20,695 nt of DNA from assembly GCA_018712865.1 (NCBI GenBank), contig DVGH01000001.1, positions 1 to 20,695 of the forward strand, given 5' to 3'. Source of the stretch: Scatavimonas merdipullorum (GTDB taxonomy: Bacteria > Bacillota > Clostridia > Oscillospirales > Acutalibacteraceae). Position 1 is the stretch's first letter. Each line of letters starts with the position of its first letter. Both the position numbers and the translations under genes were made by a program. The notes beneath the pieces are model-generated. The model did not search any database, was not told the origin of the DNA, and saw only the letters and a list, made by a program, of their open reading frames with translations. Positions 1 to 7,334 of the stretch are shown in pieces.

Positions 1-1
1 T

Positions 2-376
2 CAAAAACAAATGAACCGTCTTCGTATCAGTACGGAAGACCTGTGCGAACAGCTCAGGCAAATGAATGTATTTCATATCGAAGACGTGGCCTATGCCATT
101 ATTGAAACAAACGGTAAAATGAGCGTGCTAAAAAAGCCGGAAAAAGAAACGCCTACGCTTGAACAGATAGGGATCAGCGCACCAGACAAAGGGATCGAGG
201 CAGTTGTCATAAGTGACGGCGAGCTTTCCGATTACTCCATGAAGCTTTGCGGCGTAGATGAAAACTGGATCAACCAAACACTTCAGAACAAAAACCTTAC
301 AAGAGAACGTGTCTTTCTGATGACTGCAAACAGAAAGCGCGAATATAATATTATATTAAAGGAGGATAAGCCATGA
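2..376 (+). CDS. DUF421 (YetF/YcaP-like) membrane protein, C-terminal part, cut by the window edge
   Basis: The reading frame is open from base 2 (QKQ precedes the first Met), and the residues resemble the soluble C-terminal domain of DUF421 proteins, so this is the 3' end of a longer gene and the ATG at 11 is internal. Family members have N-terminal transmembrane helices followed by a cytoplasmic beta-rich domain; only that domain is here. Visible family signatures are 'IEDVAYAIIETNGKMSV' and the tail around 'GVDENWINQTL'. The stop overlaps the start of the DUF4363 gene by ATGA, so the two are translationally coupled. DUF421-DUF4363 pairs recur in spore-forming Clostridia; some DUF421 proteins are linked to sporulation or germination, but the biochemical role is unknown. 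The family call is from residue pattern only. Confidence 0.85.
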   Translation, partial: QKQMNRLRISTEDLCEQLRQMNVFHIEDVAYAIIETNGKMSVLKKPEKETPTLEQIGISAPDKGIEAVVISDGELSDYSMKLCGVDENWINQTLQNKNLTRERVFLMTANRKREYNIILKEDKP

Positions 377-750
377 AAAGGCTGTGGATTGCTTTTATCA
401 TCGCCGTTTTTACCGCCTGTCTGTGCGCAACGGAAATGATTTTTACGCTTTCCCTGGCAAACAAGACATCCGAATACGTCGAACAAGCCGCCCACGCTTA
501 TGAAAACGGAAACATACAGGCAGCTCAGAGCACCTTTCAAACAATTAGCCGCCTATGGGAAAAAGAAAAGAGCTGCATGGATATCTTTCTGTATCATGAA
601 ACCATCGACCATGTCGTTACTTCCATAGCGGCGGCAAACAAGTATGCAGAAACCTGTAATGAAGAATTTCTGGTAGAATGCGAAAAAATAAAAAAACAGC
701 TCCATTCCTTAAAAGAATCGGAGCTGCCCAAATTTGAAAATATTTTATAG
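373..750 (+). CDS. DUF4363 family protein
   Basis: A 125-aa protein with one N-terminal hydrophobic segment (about residues 4-27, a signal anchor or uncleaved signal peptide) followed by a mostly helical, charged domain predicted to face outward. Size, layout and position directly after a DUF421 gene fit the DUF4363 family, whose function is not established. The start is the ATG at 373, with AAAGGAGG seven bases upstream; it overlaps the DUF421 stop as ATGA, implying one operon. Its stop (748-750) interlocks with the stop of the convergent permease gene, a 6-bp tail-to-tail overlap. Its last codons (about 690-726) also form the apparent intrinsic terminator of that opposite-strand operon, so this coding sequence is under a double constraint. 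Confidence 0.8.
   Translation: MKRLWIAFIIAVFTACLCATEMIFTLSLANKTSEYVEQAAHAYENGNIQAAQSTFQTISRLWEKEKSCMDIFLYHETIDHVVTSIAAANKYAETCNEEFLVECEKIKKQLHSLKESELPKFENIL
684..726 (-). terminator. Intrinsic terminator of the znuCB-like operon, inside the DUF4363 coding sequence
   Basis: Read on minus, CAGCTCC-G-ATTC / GAAT-GGAGCTG forms a 7+4 bp stem with one bulge and a 7-nt loop. It is followed at once by a T-rich run of seven T, one A and six T. It begins 19 nt after the permease stop codon. The whole structure lies in the sense codons of the convergent DUF4363 gene. Confidence 0.8.
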
Positions 751-1581
751 CTTTGTTTTAAAAATTTTCCTCTTTAAAAAGCTGACCGCCCAAAACAGCA
801 AAAACGCAACAATATTGGCAACGACAATGCTTGCACCCGTCGGCGTTTCATATAAGAAGGAGGCCGTTATCCCCACCACAAAGCATAAAACAGAGAGCAC
901 CGCGGAGCAAAGAACAACGGTCTTAAAGGTTTTGCAAAGGCGCATAGAGGTAAGCGACGGAAAAATAATCAGGCTGGAAATCAGCAATGTCCCCATTATG
1001 CGCATCCCTACCACAATGGTAAGGGCCGTAAGCAGCGCAATAATCAAATTATACACGTTCGCTCTTGTCCCGGTAGCTTTTGCAAAATTTTCATCAAACG
1101 TCACGGCAAAAATCTTATGATAGAACAGAACAAACAGAATGATAACAAATACGGAAAGTATAACGCTAAACACGGCATCCTCCGGTGTAGTAGCAAGAAT
1201 ACTTCCAAACAGATAATTATTAAGATCCGTATTCATTCCCTTATTGAGCGTTGCAACAATTACGCCAATTGCAAGCGCGCTACTGGAAATAATCGCAATG
1301 GCCGCGTCGCCCTTTATTTTGCTGTTTTCACTTAAACGCAGCAGCAAAAAAGCGGCAAGTACTACCACTGGGATCGCAACCTCCAGCGGCGCCAAGTTGA
1401 GCGCCGCCGCAACGGCAAGCGCGCCAAAGCCAACATGCGACAACCCGTCGCCAATCATAGAATAACGCTTTAAGACAAGACTGACACCCAACAACGCTGC
1501 GCACAGCGCCACCGGTATTCCCACAATCAAGGCTCTGGACATAAAAGAATAGGAAAACATTTCCATAAGGCTCTGTAACAT
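745..1581 (-). CDS. Metal ABC transporter permease (ABC-3 family, ZnuB-like)
   Basis: A 278-aa polytopic membrane protein with about seven or eight hydrophobic segments, matching the ABC-3 family that imports zinc or manganese. The 'GDGLSHVGFGALAVAAAL' segment near the N-terminus and 'VGMRIMGTLLISSLIIFP' in the second half are typical of ZnuB/MntB/TroC permeases. I chose the ATG at 1581, preceded by AAAGGA about 9 nt upstream; the frame is open further upstream, but that part overlaps the ATPase gene and does not look like the family. It lies 31 nt after the ATPase stop, clearly co-transcribed. No periplasmic metal-binding protein is encoded beside it, so the substrate (Zn or Mn) cannot be decided here. 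Its last bases overlap the convergent DUF4363 gene. Confidence 0.9.
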   Translation of the reverse strand: MLQSLMEMFSYSFMSRALIVGIPVALCAALLGVSLVLKRYSMIGDGLSHVGFGALAVAAALNLAPLEVAIPVVVLAAFLLLRLSENSKIKGDAAIAIISSSALAIGVIVATLNKGMNTDLNNYLFGSILATTPEDAVFSVILSVFVIILFVLFYHKIFAVTFDENFAKATGTRANVYNLIIALLTALTIVVGMRIMGTLLISSLIIFPSLTSMRLCKTFKTVVLCSAVLSVLCFVVGITASFLYETPTGASIVVANIVAFLLFWAVSFLKRKIFKTKL

Positions 1582-1612
1582 AAAACTAAGTCCTTTCCAA
1601 AAGCAGCGGCTC

Positions 1613-2380
1613 TTATGTGGAGCTGATATGGCTGCGGTCGTTATGCGTTTTTTGCTTATGCGTACAAATTTCACAATGGCAATTATGCAACAAAAAGCGG
1701 CTCCCCATTTCGCTGTGCAGGTATTCCTCTGTGGTCCCAAAAAACATGGCTTGATTACTCAAGTGCAAAATATGGTCTGCATATTCCACCGCACTGACAA
1801 TATCGTGCGAAACCATTACAATGGTTATACCATCGTGTTGATTTAGATGTTTGATCAATTCATACAGCTCGTTTGTCGCAATTGGATCCAGCCCTGTCAC
1901 AGGTTCGTCCAAAATCAAAAGCTTCTTTGTGGCGCATAACGCCCTTGCAAGCAAAACACGCTGCTGCTGCCCGCCGGAAAGCTCTCTGTAACATTTTTTT
2001 TTCAAATCCAACACCGACAGCCGTTCCATGTTTTGTAAAGCAATTTGCTTCTCCTTTTTTGTATAAAAGGGCCTTGCCCCCCTTCTGTTGAGGCAGCCGG
2101 AAAGCACTACCTCATAAACAGAAGCAGGAAAATCACGCTGAATACCCGTTTGCTGCGGCAGATAACCAATCTCTTTTTGCACAAGCCCTTCAGAAAACTG
2201 AAAAGCACCATAGGAAACCGGCAGCAGCCCCAGCATTCCTTTCATCAGCGTTGTTTTTCCAGAGCCATTTTCCCCAACAATACACAGGTAATCCCCCTGG
2301 TTGATTGTGAAATTTAAATTTTTCAGCACAATATTGCCGTCATAGCTCATGGCAACGTTTCTGCATGTAAGCAAAGACAT
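1613..2380 (-). CDS. Metal ABC transporter ATP-binding protein (ZnuC-like) with Cys/His-rich tail
   Basis: A 255-aa ABC ATPase with Walker A GENGSGKT (residues 36-43), Q-loop region 'YLPQQ', signature LSGGQQQRVLLARA, Walker B 'LLILDEP' and H-loop 'MVSHD'. It would power the adjacent ABC-3 permease on the cytoplasmic face. The start is the ATG at 2380 with GAAAGGAAG upstream; the longer open frame to 2428 runs into the leader hairpin and is unlikely to be coding. The C-terminus is unusual: after about residue 228 it becomes a short tail with three Cys/His pairs (HNCHCEIC then H-x5-H-x4-H), able to bind a transition metal. Similar His-rich tails occur in some zinc-importer ATPases; here the role is inferred. 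Confidence 0.9.
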   Translation of the reverse strand: MSLLTCRNVAMSYDGNIVLKNLNFTINQGDYLCIVGENGSGKTTLMKGMLGLLPVSYGAFQFSEGLVQKEIGYLPQQTGIQRDFPASVYEVVLSGCLNRRGARPFYTKKEKQIALQNMERLSVLDLKKKCYRELSGGQQQRVLLARALCATKKLLILDEPVTGLDPIATNELYELIKHLNQHDGITIVMVSHDIVSAVEYADHILHLSNQAMFFGTTEEYLHSEMGSRFLLHNCHCEICTHKQKTHNDRSHISST

Positions 2381-2418
2381 ACGTTTTCTTCCTTTCAACG
2401 TACAACAGTCATAAAACG

Positions 2419-2450
2419 AAAAGGGCATAGCCTAAGCGGCATGCCCTTTT
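2419..2450 (-). terminator. Hairpin between secF and the znuCB-like operon (terminator and/or leader hairpin)
   Basis: Ten-bp arms AAAAGGGCAT / ATGCCCTTTT extend inward by GCC/GGC around a 5-nt loop. On minus it ends in TTTT-CG-TTTT. It lies 39 nt past the secF stop, so it can terminate secDF, but a strong promoter sits just upstream (2451-2480), so the znuC transcript would begin inside its 5' arm. A metalloregulator operator is an alternative reading of the same inverted repeat. Confidence 0.6.
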
Positions 2451-2480
2451 AGTATATAACATTAGAAATTCGATTGTCAA
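2451..2480 (-). promoter_or_regulatory. Sigma-A-type promoter for the znuCB-like operon
   Basis: On minus, a perfect -35 TTGACA (2480-2475) is followed by an 18-nt spacer and -10 TATACT (2456-2451). It starts 8 nt after the secF stop and points at znuC. Predicted initiation, about 6-8 nt past the -10, falls in the first arm of the 2419-2450 hairpin. The match is close to consensus in both boxes. Confidence 0.7.
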
Positions 2481-2488
2481 ACCGACCG

Positions 2489-3448
2489 TTAAGCTTTCGC
2501 CTTTTTTGTGTTTAATTTATGATTTTGCCAAATTACCCAGAGCGGCCCTGCTATACAGAGGGAAGAATAGCAACCTACAATTACACCGACCATCATAGGC
2601 AGCGCAAAGGAAATTACCGAAGAAAGATTAAAGATCATGGAAACGACAAACACACAAGCAATGGCAATCAACGTTGTCAAAGAAGTGCACACTGTTCTTT
2701 TAAGCACTTGCGAAGCACTAAGGTTAAACAGTTCAGCCGGTGCTGTTTTGTTGCCCAATAGCGACTGATTTTCCCTGACTCTGTCGTAAATGACGATCGT
2801 ATCGTTTAGAGAATAACCAAGAATCATCAAAACAACCGCAATAAAATTGCTGTCCAGCGGCATTCTGAAAATAATAAAGCAGAAATAAACCATGATCACA
2901 TCGTGCAACAACGCAACCAGCGCCATCACGCCTGCTGAAAGCCCGTTAATTTTCTTAAAGCGAAGCGTTACGTACAACACCATCAGCACGCATGCGATTG
3001 CCACCGCGGTCATACACTTCAGGAAAAAGTTCCATCCCATAGAGGGTTCCACCGAATTGGATTCGCTGTACTGGAAGTTATTATCCGGGTAGGTTTCCTG
3101 CAGCTTTTCCGTCAAGGCCTGCTGTTCCTCCAGGCTGATCGTCTCATTACCGGGGAACTGTACCGCTATTATATAGCCTTCCTGGGTATCAGCATCCGTA
3201 TCCCCTGCTATCAGGTTTCTGCTGATGGTAAAGCTTACATGGTCCGTTGTTTCATTCTGCAGGAAAGCCTTAAGCTGCTCTTCATTTACCTGACCGGTGT
3301 AGCTGTATTGTATAATTGCGCCACCTGTAAACTGAATGTCCATCTGCGTTCCGAAAATAATATTGCAGACAATGCCAATTACAAAAAGTGCAATAGAGAT
3401 GCCAAAGAAAATTTTTGTATGGCCAATAAAATTCTTTACTTTTTTCAT
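2489..3448 (-). CDS. secF: Protein translocase subunit SecF
   Basis: A 319-aa protein of the RND-type SecDF complex, which uses the proton or sodium gradient to help pull exported proteins out of the Sec channel. It has TM1 at about residues 13-33, an extracytoplasmic domain opening with 'FTGG' (40-43), then five helices. The family motif GYSLNDTIVIYDRVREN (211-227) is intact. The ATG at 3448 overlaps the secD stop (ATGA), so translation is coupled to secD. Separate secD and secF genes, rather than the fused form of Bacillus, are usual in Clostridia. A hairpin follows 39 nt downstream. No yajC is present in the window. Confidence 0.96.
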   Translation of the reverse strand: MKKVKNFIGHTKIFFGISIALFVIGIVCNIIFGTQMDIQFTGGAIIQYSYTGQVNEEQLKAFLQNETTDHVSFTISRNLIAGDTDADTQEGYIIAVQFPGNETISLEEQQALTEKLQETYPDNNFQYSESNSVEPSMGWNFFLKCMTAVAIACVLMVLYVTLRFKKINGLSAGVMALVALLHDVIMVYFCFIIFRMPLDSNFIAVVLMILGYSLNDTIVIYDRVRENQSLLGNKTAPAELFNLSASQVLKRTVCTSLTTLIAIACVFVVSMIFNLSSVISFALPMMVGVIVGCYSSLCIAGPLWVIWQNHKLNTKKAKA

Positions 3449-4839
3449 TTCCCAGCACCTCCGAACAATACTTTTTTCCGCACAATCTTATATCCGGAGA
3501 TAGATCTAAGCATAAGCCTTGCGGCGCCTACACCCATAATAAAGTTGGAAATTACGCCAATCAAAAGCGTGTAACCAAAGGAATAAATTGTACCTGTCGT
3601 AGACGGTCCAAAAATCATGGAGAGAATGTTGGACGGACCAAACACGAGTAAAAGAATGATCGCAACGATGATAACCGTAACGTTTCCGTCAAATATCGCA
3701 GAGAAGCTGCTCTTTGTTCCCTTGTCGATCGCACCGTCAAGCGTCTTTCCGTTTCTGAGTTCTTCCTTTACACGCTCTGCGGTTATAATGTTTGCATCAA
3801 CACCCATGCCGATTGAAAGGATCAATCCGGCAACGCCGGGCAGTGTCATCGTAAAGCTCGGGAATATCGGGAAATAGCCGGAAATTGCCGCAATAGAAAG
3901 GCCCATCTGTCCAAGCAGCGCGATTACGGCTATAAAACCGGGCAGCCTGTACATAATCAGCATAAACACTGCAATTATAATAAACGCTATCACGCCGGCA
4001 TACGCCATAGCAACCAAAGAAGACGACCCCAGCGTTGGGCTGATAGAACCAAAGCTTGCGGTTTCCAGCTCAAAGGGCAGTGCGCCTGCATTGATCTGCA
4101 TGGCAAGCTGTGAGGCTTCCTCTGCTGTAAAGTCCCCTTCAATCATCGCATTGCCGTCTGTAATAACGGCGTTAACCGTTGGAGCGGAAAGCATAATATC
4201 ATCCATCCAGATAGAAACGGTCTGCCCCTGATATTGCTCTGTAATATCTGCAAACAGGTCGGCATCTTTCAATCTTAAGGAAACAATATAGTTATTGGTC
4301 CCACTGGATGTATCAATCCCGGCCTGCGCGCTTTCCACATTGCTGCCATCCATTAAAATTTCTTCCGTATCTCCCGTCGGGGTTTTGTACACGGGATTTC
4401 CGTCGGCATCAATATCTGTCGTCGCATAAGAATTACCGGGTCGGAAGGTTAATTGCGCAGTGGCAGAAATTTCCTGAATTGCCTCTTCCGGGTCAAAATT
4501 CTCTTCATCTTCCTTCCAGGGGTAACGTACTATGATACGGTCTGTTGTATAGTCTGCATATAGCTCATAGTCCGTTATGTTGTTGGATACCATTCTGGTT
4601 TCAATGATCGCCTTTGCGGAATCCAACTCCTCGTCGGTTGCATCAACGTCGCCTGCTGGCTTAAAGGTAGCTTCTACGCCACCTTTAATGTCTATTCCCC
4701 ATCGGATATCCCCTATCCCTTTGATCCAGGTGGTTTTTATGTCGCCATACTGGGTGGAAATCCCAAAAATGGCGGTATAACTGAACAAAAGGATCAGGAG
4801 GAAAATAATGAAGAATACTGGCTTTGCCACTCGTTTCAT
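3445..4839 (-). CDS. secD: Protein translocase subunit SecD
   Basis: A 464-aa SecD: TM1 at about residues 8-26, the family motif GIDIKGG (48-54), a large extracytoplasmic domain to about residue 270, then five helices carrying the conserved GMGVDAN (344-350) with the functionally important Asp. With SecF it forms the Sec accessory complex in the cytoplasmic membrane. I chose the ATG at 4839 because GGAGG lies 8 nt upstream; the in-frame TTG at 4854 overlaps that ribosome site and is not a plausible start. The stop overlaps the secF start. A near-consensus promoter lies at 4925-4953, with a hairpin between it and the gene. Confidence 0.96.
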   Translation of the reverse strand: MKRVAKPVFFIIFLLILLFSYTAIFGISTQYGDIKTTWIKGIGDIRWGIDIKGGVEATFKPAGDVDATDEELDSAKAIIETRMVSNNITDYELYADYTTDRIIVRYPWKEDEENFDPEEAIQEISATAQLTFRPGNSYATTDIDADGNPVYKTPTGDTEEILMDGSNVESAQAGIDTSSGTNNYIVSLRLKDADLFADITEQYQGQTVSIWMDDIMLSAPTVNAVITDGNAMIEGDFTAEEASQLAMQINAGALPFELETASFGSISPTLGSSSLVAMAYAGVIAFIIIAVFMLIMYRLPGFIAVIALLGQMGLSIAAISGYFPIFPSFTMTLPGVAGLILSIGMGVDANIITAERVKEELRNGKTLDGAIDKGTKSSFSAIFDGNVTVIIVAIILLLVFGPSNILSMIFGPSTTGTIYSFGYTLLIGVISNFIMGVGAARLMLRSISGYKIVRKKVLFGGAGK

Positions 4840-4875
4840 GTATATGTCCTCCAATACAAATAATCAATCTGTGCT

Positions 4876-4923
4876 AAAAAACAACTCTGTTAAGCTGTGA
4901 AATAACACGGACGTAACAGAGTT
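4876..4923 (-). terminator. Terminator of the aminotransferase gene, overlapping the secDF transcription start
   Basis: On minus, a perfect 10-bp inverted repeat (arms 4923-4914 and 4892-4883, AACTCTGTTA/TAACAGAGTT) has a 21-nt loop and is followed directly by G-TTTTTT. It can end transcription from the aminotransferase. The -10 box of the secD promoter abuts its first arm, so secD transcripts would carry only part of the 5' arm. Confidence 0.75.
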
Positions 4924-4924
4924 A

Positions 4925-4953
4925 ATTATAGGATTATTTATGCGAAAAGTCAA
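4925..4953 (-). promoter_or_regulatory. Sigma-A-type promoter for secDF
   Basis: On minus, -35 TTGACT (4953-4948), a 17-nt spacer and a perfect -10 TATAAT (4930-4925). It lies in the aminotransferase-secD spacer, about 85 nt upstream of the secD start. Initiation would be near 4918, inside the first arm of the terminator-like repeat. Confidence 0.75.
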
Positions 4954-5020
4954 TGCAAAGCGGTTGGAATTCTATTATATTTCGGTAAATTTGTGTAAAT
5001 ATAATAGATATTTTCTTTGT

Positions 5021-6301
5021 TTATTGACATAAAAGCTTTTCTACAGCCGCTATTTTTACACACAGGCAGAAAAGGTCCATAGCAATATTCAGCTCGTCCA
5101 CAGGCGGATAAGTCGGCGCAATCCGTATATTGCTGTCCTTAGGGTCTTTTCCGTAAGGGAAGGTTGCTCCCGCGCCTGTTAAAACAACACCTGCTTCCTT
5201 GCAAAGCTGTACAACGCGCTTTGCACACCCCTCCATAACATCTACACTAACAAAATAACCGCCGTTTGGAGCAATCCAGGTTGCAGTATCTGTACCGGAA
5301 AGGCTGTTTTCCAAATGATCAAGAACAGACTGAAATTTGGGCGCTAAAATCTTTTTGTGCTTCTGCATATGCAAAAGCACGCCATCCATATTCTTAAAAA
5401 AAAGCATATGACGCAGCATGTTAATTTTATCAAACCCAATTGTCTGATATTTATAGCGCTCCTTAAAGACCTGCATATTGGCTTTAGACGCGGCCATAGC
5501 CGCAACACCGGAGCCCGGGAAGGTGATTTTGGAAGTGGAGCAAAACAAAACAGGTAAATCCTCCGTCCCGTTTTTCACACACTCGTCCATAATACTCAGC
5601 AGCTTATCTGAATGGTCGGTAATGTCATGCACGCAATATGCGTTATCCCACATAATGCGAAAATCCTTTGCCGCAGGCTTTAACCTTGCAAAACGCCGAA
5701 CGGTCTCGTCCGAATACGTAATCCCCTGCGGATTAGAATACTTCGGCACGCACCATATTCCTTTGATCGCGTCGTCAGAAGAAACCAGCTTTTCGACCAA
5801 ATCCATATCCGGCCCTTTGTCTGTCATAGGGACCGGAATCATTTCAATTCCGAAGTACTCAGTAATACCAAAATGCCGGTCATAACCGGGCACAGGACAC
5901 AAAAACTTCACCCGCTCCAGCTTGCACCAAGGCGTACATCCGCCAATCCCGGTTGTCATCATGCATGCAATGGTGTCAAACATCATATTCAGGCTGGAAT
6001 TACCGCCAACCATAATATTTTCCGGATCTACCTCCAACATAACAGAAAACAGCTCCTTAATCGACGGCAAGCCATCCAAAAGGCCATAATTACGGCAATC
6101 CAGTCCATCGCGCGTTTTGCAGTCAGAGCTGCTGCTGACAATATCCAGCATTGGCTGGGATATTTCCAGCTGTTCATTGCCGGGCTTTCCTCTGGACATA
6201 TCCAGCTTCAAATTTCTTTGCTGGTATGTGTTATATTCTTTTAACAGCGCCTCCTGCAATGTCAAAAGCTCCTGTTTGGTCAAGCTTAAAAAGCTTTTCA
6301 T
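5021..6301 (-). CDS. PLP-dependent aspartate aminotransferase (Aminotran_MocR / subgroup 1c type)
   Basis: A 426-aa fold-type I aminotransferase. Visible signatures are N-terminal MSRGKPGNEQL (35-45), KYSNPQG (187-193), DNAY (219-222, Asp and Tyr contacting PLP), the Schiff-base lysine in STSKITFPGSG (K258) and the substrate carboxylate arginine in SNIRIAPTYPP near the end. The MSRGKP motif and length match the Aminotran_MocR family (Corynebacterium AspT type), which transfers amino groups between aspartate and 2-oxoglutarate; the MocR name here does not imply a DNA-binding domain, and none is present. The start is the ATG at 6301 with AAGGGGAG upstream. It is a single-gene unit: a terminator follows, and no gene lies close upstream. 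Substrate range is inferred from the family. Confidence 0.93.
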   Translation of the reverse strand: MKSFLSLTKQELLTLQEALLKEYNTYQQRNLKLDMSRGKPGNEQLEISQPMLDIVSSSSDCKTRDGLDCRNYGLLDGLPSIKELFSVMLEVDPENIMVGGNSSLNMMFDTIACMMTTGIGGCTPWCKLERVKFLCPVPGYDRHFGITEYFGIEMIPVPMTDKGPDMDLVEKLVSSDDAIKGIWCVPKYSNPQGITYSDETVRRFARLKPAAKDFRIMWDNAYCVHDITDHSDKLLSIMDECVKNGTEDLPVLFCSTSKITFPGSGVAAMAASKANMQVFKERYKYQTIGFDKINMLRHMLFFKNMDGVLLHMQKHKKILAPKFQSVLDHLENSLSGTDTATWIAPNGGYFVSVDVMEGCAKRVVQLCKEAGVVLTGAGATFPYGKDPKDSNIRIAPTYPPVDELNIAMDLFCLCVKIAAVEKLLCQ

Positions 6302-6562
6302 GATGTACTCCCCTTATCTAAATGCAACTTTATTTGTAAACCGTATCATATTTTAATACTTTCAACTTAAAAATGCAAGTTTTATTTAATTTTCCTGCAA
6401 ATTTGTTACTTTATTGGCTTTACCAGACAAATGCTATCTTTTTCTGTGCTTATTTACGGCATTTTTTTAAAGCACATATCTATTGCATATATTTCTAATT
6501 TATAAAGAGAAAGAAAAAAGCTTTTTAAGGGATATTTGCCAGAAACACAAAATCTGCACGCA
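6302..6562. other. AT-rich spacer upstream of the aminotransferase gene
   Basis: No convincing coding frame. It must hold the aminotransferase promoter, but only weak matches are visible (for example TTGCAT, 17 nt, TAAAAT on minus near 6353-6381). Apart from one short AAAAGCTTTT palindrome near 6516 I see no structure here. Confidence 0.5.
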
Positions 6563-6591
6563 ATACAAAAGGCCGGAAAACCCGGCCTTTT
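6563..6591 (-). terminator. Terminator of the cpsCD-like operon
   Basis: AAAAGGCCGG / CCGGCCTTTT is a perfect 10-bp stem (6567-6576 with 6582-6591) around a 5-nt loop, starting 26 nt after the kinase stop. The minus-strand tail TTTTGTATT is moderately T-rich; the stem is symmetrical and could act both ways. Confidence 0.75.
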
Positions 6592-6617
6592 GCTGTATCT
6601 GTAAATCTATATCCCAA

Positions 6618-7334
6618 TCATGTTCTATAATAATAATTATACCCTACTTTACCGCGGCGCTTTCCATCTTGAACTTTACACCCTACTTCTAAAAAACCAA
6701 GGATTTGGCTATCCGTCAGCTTTATATTCCGTATAAGCTTTTCTATATCTCCATGTGTGGTGGAACGTTCACGGATCACCACAACGTAGCCCGCAATATA
6801 ATCCTTGAGCATCAGTGCATCTGTTACAAGACCAATCGGCGGCGTGTCGAGCAAAATATAATCATAGTCGCTCTCCAGCCGTTCAAAAATATCCTTAACC
6901 TGGGTAGAACCTAAAAGCTCCGACGGATTCGGCGGGATCGGTCCGGATGTAATAATGTCCAGGCAAGGCAACACCTGCGAGTGCGTTACCTCCTCTATAT
7001 TTTTAAACTTGCCCAGCACTTCAGAAAAACCGCTTTCATTTCCAATCTTTAACAAATTATGAATATTGGGTTTGCGCAGGTCTGCGTCAATTAACAATAC
7101 ACGCTTTCCCATTTTGGAAAGAGAAATTGCCATATTGGCCGTTGCCGTGCTTTTTCCTTCACCCTTTGACCAGCTTGTAAACGCCACAAATTTCCTGTCA
7201 GACGCAGCAATAGAAAACATCAGGTTGGTCCGTGCAATTTTGTATCCCTCTATTACGGCAAAACGACTGTTATCATTAATTACATTTTTGGTCTTTTCAA
7301 GATTGACTTTTTTCCTGTGAAGGCTTATTTTCAT
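6618..7334 (-). CDS. CpsD/CapB-type tyrosine-protein kinase (BY-kinase)
   Basis: A 238-aa cytoplasmic P-loop kinase. Walker A lies in SKGEGKST (56-63), Walker A' in LLIDADLRKP (80-89) and Walker B in ILLDTPP (160-166). The C-terminus ends in a tyrosine cluster YNYYYRT (232-238), the autophosphorylation tail typical of bacterial tyrosine kinases that control capsule or exopolysaccharide length. The start ATG at 7334 overlaps the stop of the upstream chain-length gene (ATGA), as expected for partners: in this family the membrane protein's C-terminal tail activates the kinase. No glycosyltransferase, flippase, polymerase or tyrosine phosphatase (CpsB) gene is nearby, so the polysaccharide it regulates must be encoded elsewhere. 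Confidence 0.92.
   Translation of the reverse strand: MKISLHRKKVNLEKTKNVINDNSRFAVIEGYKIARTNLMFSIAASDRKFVAFTSWSKGEGKSTATANMAISLSKMGKRVLLIDADLRKPNIHNLLKIGNESGFSEVLGKFKNIEEVTHSQVLPCLDIITSGPIPPNPSELLGSTQVKDIFERLESDYDYILLDTPPIGLVTDALMLKDYIAGYVVVIRERSTTHGDIEKLIRNIKLTDSQILGFLEVGCKVQDGKRRGKVGYNYYYRT

Noticed and set aside
11..376. Complete small gene starting at the ATG at 11.
   Set aside because: The frame is open to the left edge and the sequence is the interior of a DUF421 protein, so the gene is truncated by the window, not short.
1582..1740. N-terminal extension of the ABC permease.
   Set aside because: It overlaps the ATPase gene in another frame; the ATG at 1581 has a ribosome site and gives the usual family length.
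4840..4854. In-frame TTG start for SecD at 4854.
   Set aside because: The TTG is part of the GGAGG ribosome site that serves the ATG at 4839.
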